Of a stretch of DNA of 14,068 bases, positions 7,753 through 14,068 are shown piece by piece. Location of the stretch: the NCBI GenBank assembly GCA_964372465.1, contig CAYJRA010000022.1, forward strand, positions 1 to 14,068, written 5' to 3'. The notes under the pieces are model-generated. The model was not told the DNA's origin. It worked only from the letters and a program-made list of their open reading frames with translations, and made no database searches. Each line of letters opens with the position of its first letter. Within the stretch, counting starts at the first letter, position 1. A program made the translations under genes and the position numbers. The DNA is from JAGVVZ01 sp964372465 (GTDB taxonomy: Archaea > Aenigmatarchaeota > Aenigmatarchaeia > CG10238-14).

Positions 7753-8901
7753 CTAATAGATGTATTCGACTGAGTGATTGAAATCTAGATTATCGTATGT
7801 CTCGTACCATTTCAGCGACTCTACTGCAAACATAGATCCCCAAGAATTTAGTTTTTGTCTTATTTTCCATCCAACAATTGATTTATAGAATTCCTCATAA
7901 AAAGCGCCGTATACTTTTGGATCATTACAGTAAGCCTGCAAAGTAAGCAAAAATGAATGTAGTCCGTCTATGTGATTTTTATAGTATCTTTTTTTGTGTA
8001 AACTATCTATCAATATCATCAACCTCATTAGTTGAGCCGCTGCGTAACTTGCCTTGGATTTGTATTTTGAGCCAAACCACAAGCTAATACTTCCGCCAGC
8101 CTCAATTTTTTGTGCTGACCACTTCAGTGCTTTTTCACAACTTTGTAAGTAAGCTTCATTTTGTGTGATAGTATATGCATAGAGTAGACCCTCCAGTGCG
8201 TAACATTGTGTGTGTAGATTAACAGTACTGCTATTTTCATGAATTGAGAAACTCCCGTCTTTGTTTTGAAACCGGGAGTAAGTATTACAAATTCTAATTG
8301 CCTTATCTAATAAATTACTGTTTTTTGTTAAATCATATAACTGTAATATTGGAATGACAGTTTTAATGTGGAAGCAACCTTTTTGTTTATACCATACATC
8401 ATTACTTTCCATAAATTCGTTAGATCCTAGGTTCTGGAATGGCATTATCATACCATCTTCAGTCATAGCTTCCTCTGTTACCCATTTTACCATCTTCTCA
8501 CCATATTCTAGATATTTTTCATCATTAGTCAACAAGAAACAATCTATGAGACCTTTGGCGCAAATTGCAGTATCAAAAGAAAACGCCAGCTGTGGTTCCT
8601 GCTTTTGAAAATCAAGTCTTATAATTATGCCATGATGTTTTTTGTAAATTTGAATAAGCCAGTCCGCGGACAACTTTGCGAGTTCTAAATATTTTTCATT
8701 TTTTTCATATTGATAAAGGAATCTAAGTGTACTAATGTAATATCCGGTAATTTCTGGATACAAAAAGCCATATTTTTTATTTTTATGATCATAATAAGCA
8801 TGAACAGCTCCACAATTTTCATTTTCTTTATCAGTTACAGCTAGCCCAGAAGAAATTAACCAATTTTTAGCTTGTTCAAATGGTGTTGACAATCCTAGCA
8901 T
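7753..8901 (-). CDS. Unrecognised protein with a probable alpha/alpha-barrel (six-hairpin glycosidase-like) fold
   Basis: I do not recognise a named family for this 382-residue soluble protein. It is made of repeated amphipathic helices with similar pieces such as YLELAKLSADWL (71-82), YLEYGEKMVKWV (130-141), LLDKAIRICNTY (197-208) and YLQSCEKALKWS (251-262). These are separated by loops carrying YPEITGYYI (48-56), FDTAICAKGLID (109-120), QNKDGSFS (212-219), NLHTQCYALEGLLYA (228-242) and NSWGSMFAVESLKW (352-365). That pattern is typical of alpha/alpha toroids found in glycoside hydrolases, polysaccharide lyases, sugar epimerases and terpenoid cyclases. No signal peptide is seen, so action in the cytoplasm is likely. 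It is upstream of the UPF0104 gene and divergent from a GT4 gene by 33 bp, which points to work on the glycan or its lipid-linked precursor. The ATG is at 8899-8901. Confidence 0.75.
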   Translation of the reverse strand: MLGLSTPFEQAKNWLISSGLAVTDKENENCGAVHAYYDHKNKKYGFLYPEITGYYISTLRFLYQYEKNEKYLELAKLSADWLIQIYKKHHGIIIRLDFQKQEPQLAFSFDTAICAKGLIDCFLLTNDEKYLEYGEKMVKWVTEEAMTEDGMIMPFQNLGSNEFMESNDVWYKQKGCFHIKTVIPILQLYDLTKNSNLLDKAIRICNTYSRFQNKDGSFSIHENSSTVNLHTQCYALEGLLYAYTITQNEAYLQSCEKALKWSAQKIEAGGSISLWFGSKYKSKASYAAAQLMRLMILIDSLHKKRYYKNHIDGLHSFLLTLQAYCNDPKVYGAFYEEFYKSIVGWKIRQKLNSWGSMFAVESLKWYETYDNLDFNHSVEYIY

Positions 8902-8934
8902 AACGTTTTAGTCCTCGTTTAAAAGTCTAAACTC
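8902..8934. promoter_or_regulatory. Very short divergent promoter space
   Basis: Only 33 bp separate two divergent ATG starts. The centre holds TTTAAAAG (8918-8925). On the minus strand GAGTTTAGAC (8925-8934) is centred about 28 bp upstream of the barrel-protein ATG, a fitting distance for a leaderless TATA element. On the plus strand only a weak GTTTTAG (8905-8911) is at that distance from the GT4 ATG. The two promoters must overlap. Confidence 0.3.
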
Positions 8935-10086
8935 ATGCGAATTCTTGTATTCGTTTTTCATTTTCCTCCCATTAGTGGTGGTGGTTCAGTTGTCTCATTT
9001 GATATAACAAACACTCTTGCAAATCTTGGTCACGAAGTAACTGTACTAGTGCCTGATGTAGAGTGGATGGGTAAGAAATTTGAACCTGTAATGAACCCAA
9101 ATGTGAAAATTATCAGAGTTGAAACGCCTTCAAGAACCAATTTAAAAATTGCCGCTAGGCGTTGCCAAACTAATCTAAGAAAAAAAGGCGAAGAGATAGG
9201 TAGAACAAACAAGTTTGATTTTATATTTTCAATATTTCATCCATTTCATTTAGTACCAAATGCAGCAGTGTCATGCGGGAAAACATTGAAAATACCTGTA
9301 ATAATAAAGGTAGACGATGCAATTTACGAAAAATCATCTGGATTAAAATCATTACAAAGAAAAATTGAAAAAATCTATAGTTCCAAATCGCTTTGCAATG
9401 CTACAAGAATATTGGTTTCTAATGAAGAAACGAGAAATGTGGTAAGTAATTTTTACAAAATACCAATGGAGAAGATTTCAATTGTTCCAAATGGTATTGA
9501 TCTTTCTATTTTTAAAGTGAAAAGTTCTGCTAAGGAAAGAAAAATAATTTTTTCAGGTATGATGTATTACCACAGAGGATTAGATGTCTTGTTAGACGCA
9601 GCTACAAAAGTTATTTCAAAATTACCAGAGATAAAATTTGTGTTATTAGGTGAAGGACCTGAGATGACAAGATTACAAGAAGTTGTAGCAAAAAAAAATC
9701 TTGGTTCTAATGTAGAATTTAAGGGTTGGGTCGAAAGAAAAAATATTCCTGCCTATCTATCTGAGAGCTCAATTGGAGTGGGGCCATTGAGATTGACTAA
9801 TGTGACAAAAAATGCATTACCAATTAAAGTGTTAGAGTATATGGCATCATCATTACCTATTATTGCTGCAAAAGAAACTCTGCCCAAAGATGTTCTGATG
9901 GATGGGTATAATGGTTATTTAATAGAAAATTCAGATGACCTCGCTGAAAAAATTATTTTTCTCTTTCAGAATGAGGAAACAAGGAAGTCTATGGGTGAAA
10001 GATCAGCAGAAATGGTAAAAAAATTTGATTGGAAGAACATAGTTCAAATTATTTTAAAGGAATGTCAAAAAATTAGTTCATTATGA
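8935..10086 (+). CDS. GT4 family glycosyltransferase (GT-B fold)
   Basis: The 383-residue product has both halves of a GT-B enzyme. The N-terminal acceptor domain starts at MRILVFVFHFPP with a GGGSVVSF glycine loop (15-22). The C-terminal donor domain has IVPNGIDLSIF (183-193), IIFSGMMYYHRGLDVLLDA (204-222), LLGEGPEM (237-244) and LPIKVLEYMASSLPIIA (295-311). It would transfer a sugar from a nucleotide donor to a lipid-linked acceptor at the cytoplasmic membrane face. The usual GT4 EX7E motif keeps its second glutamate (Glu301) but has asparagine (Asn293) at the first position. The ATG start is supported by the family's usual first strand. The TGA at 10084-10086 overlaps the true end of the convergent methyltransferase by 6 bp. 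Donor and acceptor are unknown. Confidence 0.85.
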   Translation: MRILVFVFHFPPISGGGSVVSFDITNTLANLGHEVTVLVPDVEWMGKKFEPVMNPNVKIIRVETPSRTNLKIAARRCQTNLRKKGEEIGRTNKFDFIFSIFHPFHLVPNAAVSCGKTLKIPVIIKVDDAIYEKSSGLKSLQRKIEKIYSSKSLCNATRILVSNEETRNVVSNFYKIPMEKISIVPNGIDLSIFKVKSSAKERKIIFSGMMYYHRGLDVLLDAATKVISKLPEIKFVLLGEGPEMTRLQEVVAKKNLGSNVEFKGWVERKNIPAYLSESSIGVGPLRLTNVTKNALPIKVLEYMASSLPIIAAKETLPKDVLMDGYNGYLIENSDDLAEKIIFLFQNEETRKSMGERSAEMVKKFDWKNIVQIILKECQKISSL

Positions 10087-10910
10087 TTGCTTCTTAGTAA
10101 GTATGAACGAAGTATCTTTCATGCTTATCGCATTTGCGACATCATAGGCAAGGCGCTTTACAACATTCCGAAGTGGTCTTGGCAATTTATAGAATCTAAA
10201 CTTGCGAAGTTTACCCTGTAGGATNNNNNNNNNNNNNNNNNNNNNNNNNNNNNNNNNNNNNNNNNNNNNNNNNNNNNNNNNNNNNNNNNNNNNNNNNNNN
10301 NNNNNNNNNNNNNNNNNNNNNNNNGAAGTGGTCTTGGCAATTTATAGAATCTAAACTTGCGAAGTTTACCCTGTAGGATTAGCATTTCATGTGGACTGAA
10401 TTTCGTAACATTAAACTTGTAGTCATCAAATATTTTTTTCCAGTCTTTAAATTTATTCGTAAAAACATCTACTTCAGTTCTAGCTTCAAGACCAGCATTA
10501 GGAGTAAGAAACCAGACAGTACCATTACCTTTCAAAGTTCGATAAAGCTCATTTGCAAAAAACTGTATGTTATGAATATGTTCTATGACGTAAAAACCAG
10601 TGATTAAATCAAATGTATTATCATTGAATGGAAATACGTCATTGTTCAAATTTACCTTAAAAATTTTATTTTTTATAGATGGATCAACGTGCGATATGGC
10701 ATAATCAGAACCATCTATTCCACAAGCGTCTATTCCAATATCGTTTAAGGATTTTACAAATTCTCCCCAGGAACTACCAATATCAAGTACAGTCTGTGGT
10801 TGGAATTTTTCACGTACAAATTCTGCTCGTCTCTTCCAAAGAGTCGGCCGCGAACGAACCGAGAAATAGGTTTCGTTGTAAAGTCGTTGCAGATCGATAT
10901 CATCATACAT
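10081..10910 (-). CDS. Class I SAM-dependent methyltransferase, interrupted by an artificial scaffold gap
   Basis: The intact N-terminal part (195 residues before the gap) shows VLDIGSSWGEF (41-51, SAM motif I), GIDGSDYA (64-71), FPFNDNTFDLITGFYVIEH (93-111), and strand 5 GTVWFLTPN (130-138). The gene then runs into 100 Ns. The sequence on both sides of the gap repeats the same 55 bp. If the gap and one copy are removed (155 bp), the frame continues as RNVVKRLAYDVANAIS and ends in ILTKKQS with a TAA at 10081-10083, giving 224 residues. Reading straight through the Ns gives a false out-of-frame C-terminus that stops at 10158. The ATG is at 10908-10910, inside a 17-bp inverted repeat. The gene is last in the minus-strand run after the 2-epimerase (67 bp gap). 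Sugar O-methylation is a likely role, but the substrate is not seen. Confidence 0.8.
10170..10224. repeat. Direct repeat, left copy (55 bp), flanking the N gap
   Basis: This 55-bp stretch, from GAAGTGGTCTTGG to CCCTGTAGGAT, is identical to 10325-10379 on the other side of the Ns. It codes for part of the methyltransferase. An exact contig-end duplication equal to a common assembly k-mer length is best read as an unmerged overlap, not a biological repeat. Confidence 0.95.
10225..10324. other. Scaffold gap of exactly 100 N
   Basis: One hundred consecutive undetermined bases, a conventional filler length for a gap of unknown size. Because both flanks are the same 55 bp and the methyltransferase frame is restored by merging them, the real missing sequence is probably zero. 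Confidence 0.95.
10325..10379. repeat. Direct repeat, right copy (55 bp), flanking the N gap
   Basis: This is an exact copy of 10170-10224. It lies in the correct methyltransferase frame and joins directly to the upstream coding sequence, so this copy or the other is redundant. Confidence 0.95.
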
Positions 10911-10920
10911 GTGATGTATG
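10904..10920. repeat. Inverted repeat over the methyltransferase start codon
   Basis: CATACAT (10904-10910), a GTG spacer, and ATGTATG (10914-10920) form a perfect 7-bp inverted repeat. The start codon of the methyltransferase (10908-10910, minus strand) is within one arm. In an mRNA with a leader, the AUG would be paired in a short hairpin. As DNA it could be a dimeric protein site. It may equally be chance in AT-rich sequence. Confidence 0.5.
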
Positions 10921-10977
10921 TCAGTAAAGGAGTCTTTTGTTTATTTCCATCATATAGAAATTATTGAGACATATGTA

Positions 10978-12051
10978 TTACAAATGCTTACGAATTAACG
11001 TGATAATTTGACTTGCGGAGTTTCCTTTTCCATAGGGAGTACTTTTCGTATCAATTTTAGGATTATTACTTGTTTTTCTTATTGCTGCAACAATCCTTTT
11101 TGTTTCTGTACCCACTATCTCTGCCATTTTAGCTTTCACTGACTCTGGCCTGTCTGTAGTTTTGCGTACTACTAACACTTTTTTTCTAATTTTTGGTGAG
11201 GTTGCTTCTTCTTGGATTCCTCCCGAATCTGTGAGAATGAAGCTACACTTCTTCATCAGTTCAAGCATATCAAAATAACCGACTGATTTTAATAAAAGAA
11301 CATTGCCTGATGTCTTTAATTTCCTGTAGAGATTGAATTCATGCAGCCTCTTAAGAGTATGTGGATGTACAGGAAATATTATATTCTCTTTGCTCTTTGT
11401 GATCGCTTTTATTATAGATGACAGTGTTTTTTCGTTATCAACATTTTCTGCCCTGTGTAATGTCATAAGAATATAGTCATCAATCTCTATAGAGATGTGG
11501 GATTTTTTATGAGCAATGTCTGCGTACTTGTGTATAGCATCTATGACAGTGTTGCCAGTAACAAAGATTTTCCCATGAATGTTTTCACGTAGTAAGTTTC
11601 TCTTAGCATTTTCTGTGGGAGCAAATAATAGTTCTGAAATGTGATCAACCTCAATTCGATTATGTTCTTCTGGCATGCGCCAATCAAAACTACGCAAGCC
11701 AGCTTCGACGTGAGTTATAGGTATTTTTGCTTTAAGAGATGCAATGGCTGCAGCCAAAACTGTATTTGTATCACCTTGCACTATAACAGTATCAGGATTT
11801 ATTTTAGACAAAATTTTTGAGGTTTTTATTATTATTTCGCCAGTTTGCATTGCAGGATTTGAGTAACGAAGGTTCAGTGAAAAGTCTGGCTTTCTAATAC
11901 CAAGTTCTTCGATGAATTGCAGGCTGAGATTATAATCATAATGTTGTCCTGTCAAGATTATGGTGCTATTTTTTTTGTTTAATTTATGAATAATTGAAGA
12001 GAGTTTAATTATTTCAGGTCTCGTTCCCATTACTATAGCAATTTTTCTCAT
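10978..12051 (-). CDS. wecB: UDP-N-acetylglucosamine 2-epimerase (non-hydrolysing type)
   Basis: With the start used here the protein has 357 residues, close to the usual family size. It has GTRPEIIK (9-16), LTGQHYD (33-39), VQGDTNTVLAA (91-101), HVEAGLRS (114-121), PEEHNR (127-132), TGNTVIDA (165-172), TLHRAEN (197-203), PVHP (227-230) and DSGGIQEEA (275-283), which together are diagnostic. The family converts UDP-GlcNAc to UDP-ManNAc in the cytoplasm. Near the active-site end, KTTDRPE (297-303) replaces the common TERPE, and the following region differs from the usual EAG. I chose the ATG at 12049-12051 because the family begins with the MRKIAIVMGTRPE strand. An in-frame ATG at 12067-12069 would add six residues. 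The gene follows the GT4 gene closely, so it is in the same operon. No UDP-ManNAc dehydrogenase (WecC) is in the window. Confidence 0.9.
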   Translation of the reverse strand: MRKIAIVMGTRPEIIKLSSIIHKLNKKNSTIILTGQHYDYNLSLQFIEELGIRKPDFSLNLRYSNPAMQTGEIIIKTSKILSKINPDTVIVQGDTNTVLAAAIASLKAKIPITHVEAGLRSFDWRMPEEHNRIEVDHISELLFAPTENAKRNLLRENIHGKIFVTGNTVIDAIHKYADIAHKKSHISIEIDDYILMTLHRAENVDNEKTLSSIIKAITKSKENIIFPVHPHTLKRLHEFNLYRKLKTSGNVLLLKSVGYFDMLELMKKCSFILTDSGGIQEEATSPKIRKKVLVVRKTTDRPESVKAKMAEIVGTETKRIVAAIRKTSNNPKIDTKSTPYGKGNSASQIITLIRKHL

Positions 12052-12088
12052 TATATTTCCACACACCATCTCCAGTTCATACTTTTGA

Positions 12089-13108
12089 CTATTTCAACAG
12101 AGATTCATAGATATCCAAGTAAAGATTTCCAACGTGAGACCAGTCATATTTCTGTACTGTTCTAAAAGCTTCTTCTCTTAACTTTTCCGCTTTTTGTTTT
12201 TCTGACATAAGAGTATGAATGGCTTCAACAATTTTGCCGTGATCGGATTCTATTAGGATCGCTGTTTTACCATCTTCCAATATTTCCTTATTACCCCCTA
12301 TCTTAGTTGCAATTATAGGAGTTTTGCAAGCCATTGCTTCTAGGATGGTTGAGCTAATCCCTTCCATTACTGACGGTTGGATAAGAACATCGGAACCTCG
12401 TATCAGCTCGATTGTTTTTTCTTTTGGTTGGTAACCCAAAAAATGTATGTTTGATGTTTTTTTTGTAGCTTCTTTTACTTTATTCTCTTCAGGTCCTGCT
12501 CCCAAAATCAACAAGTGATAATCTTCAGGAAGATCTTTTGCTATTTCTAGTAGAGTTAGTATTCCTTTTTCTTTTGAGAGTCTGCCTGCAAATATTATCT
12601 GTTTTTCATATCTTTTATCCGTTTTTGTTGGTAAACTTGATACATCAATTGCATTTGGAATATGGTGAACTCTGAATCCAAGGTTGGTATAATAATTGTA
12701 GGCTTCTTTTGTGATTACAGTTATTGCATCAGCCCATGTCAATGCATCTTTTTCATAAGTACTTGAGAGCTTTCCAGTAGTCTTTCCATGTAAAAGATCA
12801 ACTTGTTCAGAATATATGCCATGAATTGTAAGAATCTTTTTCCCCGATGCGTTTTTCATAGGTAATGCCGAAGGAAGATTATGTGCATGTACAATGTCAC
12901 TATCCTTTTTTAGTTTAGTTTTAAAAAATGCTGATACCATAAATGTAGGATTTTTCAGGCCTTTAAGCGGCAGTGTAAAAGTATTTTCTGAAGATATGAA
13001 ATCAATGTAATGTCCTTTCTGTTTTAGGAAGTTAGATAGACCTTGTACGTGTTGAGCAATACCTCCTATTCCTTTCTGGGTTGGTGATATAATAAGTACA
13101 TTCAACAC
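12089..13108 (-). CDS. GT4 family glycosyltransferase (GT-B fold)
   Basis: The 339-residue product has the N-terminal glycine loop QKGIGGIAQHVQGL (11-24), DIVHAHNLPSALP (71-83), ILTIHGIYSEQ (92-102), HHIPNAIDVSSL (148-159), the donor-domain strand IIFAGRLSKEKGILTLLE (171-188), LLILGAGPEENK (199-210), and a complete EX7E motif in MEGISSTILEAMA (Glu249 and Glu257). This is a retaining GT4 enzyme that adds a sugar to a glycan or lipid-linked acceptor on the cytoplasmic face. The start is uncertain: GTG at 13106-13108 or the next codon TTG at 13103-13105, since the family's first strand begins right after. A TATA-like element about 25 bp upstream supports a start here. It lies between the GalE-like gene and the 2-epimerase in one minus-strand run. 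Confidence 0.87.
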   Translation of the reverse strand: MLNVLIISPTQKGIGGIAQHVQGLSNFLKQKGHYIDFISSENTFTLPLKGLKNPTFMVSAFFKTKLKKDSDIVHAHNLPSALPMKNASGKKILTIHGIYSEQVDLLHGKTTGKLSSTYEKDALTWADAITVITKEAYNYYTNLGFRVHHIPNAIDVSSLPTKTDKRYEKQIIFAGRLSKEKGILTLLEIAKDLPEDYHLLILGAGPEENKVKEATKKTSNIHFLGYQPKEKTIELIRGSDVLIQPSVMEGISSTILEAMACKTPIIATKIGGNKEILEDGKTAILIESDHGKIVEAIHTLMSEKQKAEKLREEAFRTVQKYDWSHVGNLYLDIYESLLK

Positions 13109-13127
13109 TAAGAAATTAAATAATACA

Positions 13128-13137
13128 TCTTTTAAGG
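13128..13137 (-). promoter_or_regulatory. Candidate TATA box for the GT4 / 2-epimerase genes
   Basis: The minus strand reads CCTTAAAAGA, centred about 25 bp upstream of the GTG start at 13108, in the 56-bp space after the GalE-like gene. The spacing fits a leaderless archaeal transcript. The match is short and the region is AT-rich. Confidence 0.35.
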
Positions 13138-13143
13138 TATTGT

Positions 13144-13159
13144 AAAAATCATGATTTTT
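13144..13159. repeat. 16-bp perfect palindrome between two glycan genes
   Basis: AAAAATCATGATTTTT equals its own reverse complement. It starts 5 bp after the stop of the GalE-like gene and lies just upstream of the candidate TATA box of the GT4 gene. It could be a regulator-binding site, or its T-rich half could help end transcription of the upstream gene. No GC-rich stem is present, so it is not a classical intrinsic terminator. Confidence 0.55.
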
Positions 13160-13164
13160 TCAAA

Positions 13165-14068
13165 TTAGGTCAAATTTTTGGGTATTACTTCTTTTAACCA
13201 ATCCTTTAACTTGTTTTTTGGTTCCCATTTCAATAATTTTCTTGCCAGTTCAATATCAGCTTGACTTGCTCTGATATCTCCTTTGATAGCATCGTCATAA
13301 GCTGGATTAATTTTTAGTCCTGATATCTCTATAATTATATCTGCGAGTTCTTTAATGGAGAGTGCTATTCCAGAACCTATGTTAATGAATGCATGATGTA
13401 TTTTGTTTGTCATCGCTAAAAGATTTGCTTCTATAACATCGTCTACAAAAACAAAATCTCGCACTTGTAGACCATCGCCAAATATTATGGGCGGTTTGCC
13501 ATTTTTGATGCTCTCCAGAAATCGGGTTATTACACCAGCATATGTATCATTTTGGCCTTTCCCATATACGTTAAAGTATCTTAATCCTATTATACTAACA
13601 CCTAATTTTGCGTATTTTTCACAATGGTATTCCGCCTGTAGTTTTGTTTCACCATATGGATTGATCGGTTTTCTTTCAGAATCTTCTTTGGTAGGAATTT
13701 TTTTTGTGTCACCATACACACTTGCACTACTTGCAAAAACTACTTTCAAATCAAATTCTTTAGCGATTTTGAGGGTGTTCTCAGTACCGTTTACATTTAC
13801 ATCAAAGTACTCCTTTTTTCTTGCGAAAGATTCCTGAACGTCTGTAAGTGCAGCTTGATGAAAGACACCATCTGCATTTTTAAAAACATCTCTTAATTTC
13901 TCGACGTTAAGGATATCAGTGTTAACAAATTCAATTTCTTTTAAGAGAGAACCTAGTTTTTCTTTCTTGCCATTACAAAGATTATCTATTACAGTTACAG
14001 AATGTTGTTCCCTTACAAGATATTTTGTAAGATGACTGCCTATGAATCCTGCACCACCTGTAACAATA
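13165..14068 (-). CDS. UDP-glucose/UDP-GlcNAc 4-epimerase-like enzyme (GalE-type extended SDR), cut by the window edge
   Basis: The frame stays open from the TAA at 13165-13167 to the right edge, giving about 300 residues; only a handful of N-terminal residues are missing. The first visible residues are IVTGGAGFIGSHL, the GxxGxxG NAD site. Then come VIDNLCNGK, FVNTDILN, VFHQAALTDVQESF, VVFASSASVYG (serine region), NPYGETK (catalytic Tyr and Lys), LRYFNVYGKGQ, and VRDFVFVDDVIEA. This is the classical GalE/WbpP-type pattern for 4-epimerisation of UDP-hexoses or UDP-N-acetylhexosamines in the cytoplasm. The substrate cannot be fixed by eye. A TTG at 13747-13749 is internal and not the start, because the Rossmann domain lies upstream of it. 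The gene is the first visible member of the minus-strand run that includes the GT4 and 2-epimerase genes. Confidence 0.9.
   Translation of the reverse strand, partial: IVTGGAGFIGSHLTKYLVREQHSVTVIDNLCNGKKEKLGSLLKEIEFVNTDILNVEKLRDVFKNADGVFHQAALTDVQESFARKKEYFDVNVNGTENTLKIAKEFDLKVVFASSASVYGDTKKIPTKEDSERKPINPYGETKLQAEYHCEKYAKLGVSIIGLRYFNVYGKGQNDTYAGVITRFLESIKNGKPPIIFGDGLQVRDFVFVDDVIEANLLAMTNKIHHAFINIGSGIALSIKELADIIIEISGLKINPAYDDAIKGDIRASQADIELARKLLKWEPKNKLKDWLKEVIPKNLT

Noticed and set aside
10158..10224. Methyltransferase C-terminus read straight through the N gap, ending at 10158
   Set aside because: It is out of frame with the duplicated 55-bp sequence on the other side. Merging the copies gives a longer, sensible C-terminus ending at 10081-10083.
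13165..13749. A short 194-residue epimerase starting at TTG 13749
   Set aside because: The same frame stays open to the window edge and contains the NAD-binding GGAGFIG motif, so the TTG is an internal codon.
1..14068. CRISPR array, insertion sequence, tRNA, rRNA or defence system
   Set aside because: No spaced repeats, transposase-like protein, terminal inverted repeats, RNA-gene pattern or defence-protein motif was seen. All long frames are explained by glycan genes.

Overview
The window looks like archaeal DNA, most likely from a Nitrososphaerota (Thaumarchaeota) genome of the Nitrosopumilus type. The evidence is indirect. The sequence is AT-rich, genes are dense with intergenic spaces of about 3 to 75 bp, and arginine is mostly coded by AGA/AGG. 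Several starts have no obvious Shine-Dalgarno sequence but have an AT-rich TATA-like element about 25-30 bp upstream, as expected for leaderless archaeal transcripts. A DPM-synthase-like GT2 sits next to a GT-C transferase, as is common in archaea. No rRNA, tRNA or species marker is present, so the assignment is an inference.

The whole window is part of a surface-glycan (glycosylation or exopolysaccharide) locus. Left to right: a frameshifted, edge-truncated probable methyltransferase (+, 1-442); a five-gene minus-strand run (5605 down to 472) of epimerase, NAD-dependent epimerase/dehydratase, SAM methyltransferase, DPM1-like GT2 and multi-membrane GT-C transferase; a DegT-type sugar aminotransferase on the plus strand (5651-6778); a minus-strand pair of an unrecognised alpha/alpha-barrel-like protein and a UPF0104 flippase-like membrane protein (8901-6775); a plus-strand GT4 glycosyltransferase (8935-10086); and a minus-strand run from the right edge of GalE-like epimerase (cut by the edge), GT4 glycosyltransferase, UDP-GlcNAc 2-epimerase and SAM methyltransferase (14068 down to 10081).

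The genes fit one process. Epimerases, dehydratase, aminotransferase and 2-epimerase make activated sugars such as amino-deoxy or ManNAc-type sugars. GT4 enzymes assemble a glycan on the cytoplasmic face. The GT2 probably makes a polyprenyl-phosphate sugar used by the GT-C enzyme on the outer face. Methyltransferases may cap or decorate the sugars. No oligosaccharyltransferase (AglB), initiating sugar-phosphate transferase, Wzx/Wzy or ABC exporter is visible, so the rest of the pathway lies outside the window.

Assembly quality matters here. A 100-N gap at 10225-10324 is flanked by an exact 55-bp duplication and appears to be a scaffolding artefact. Collapsing it restores a normal 224-residue methyltransferase whose true stop is at 10081-10083. 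I found no CRISPR array, mobile element, RNA gene or convincing new molecular system. The least explained gene is the alpha/alpha-barrel-like protein at 7753-8901.
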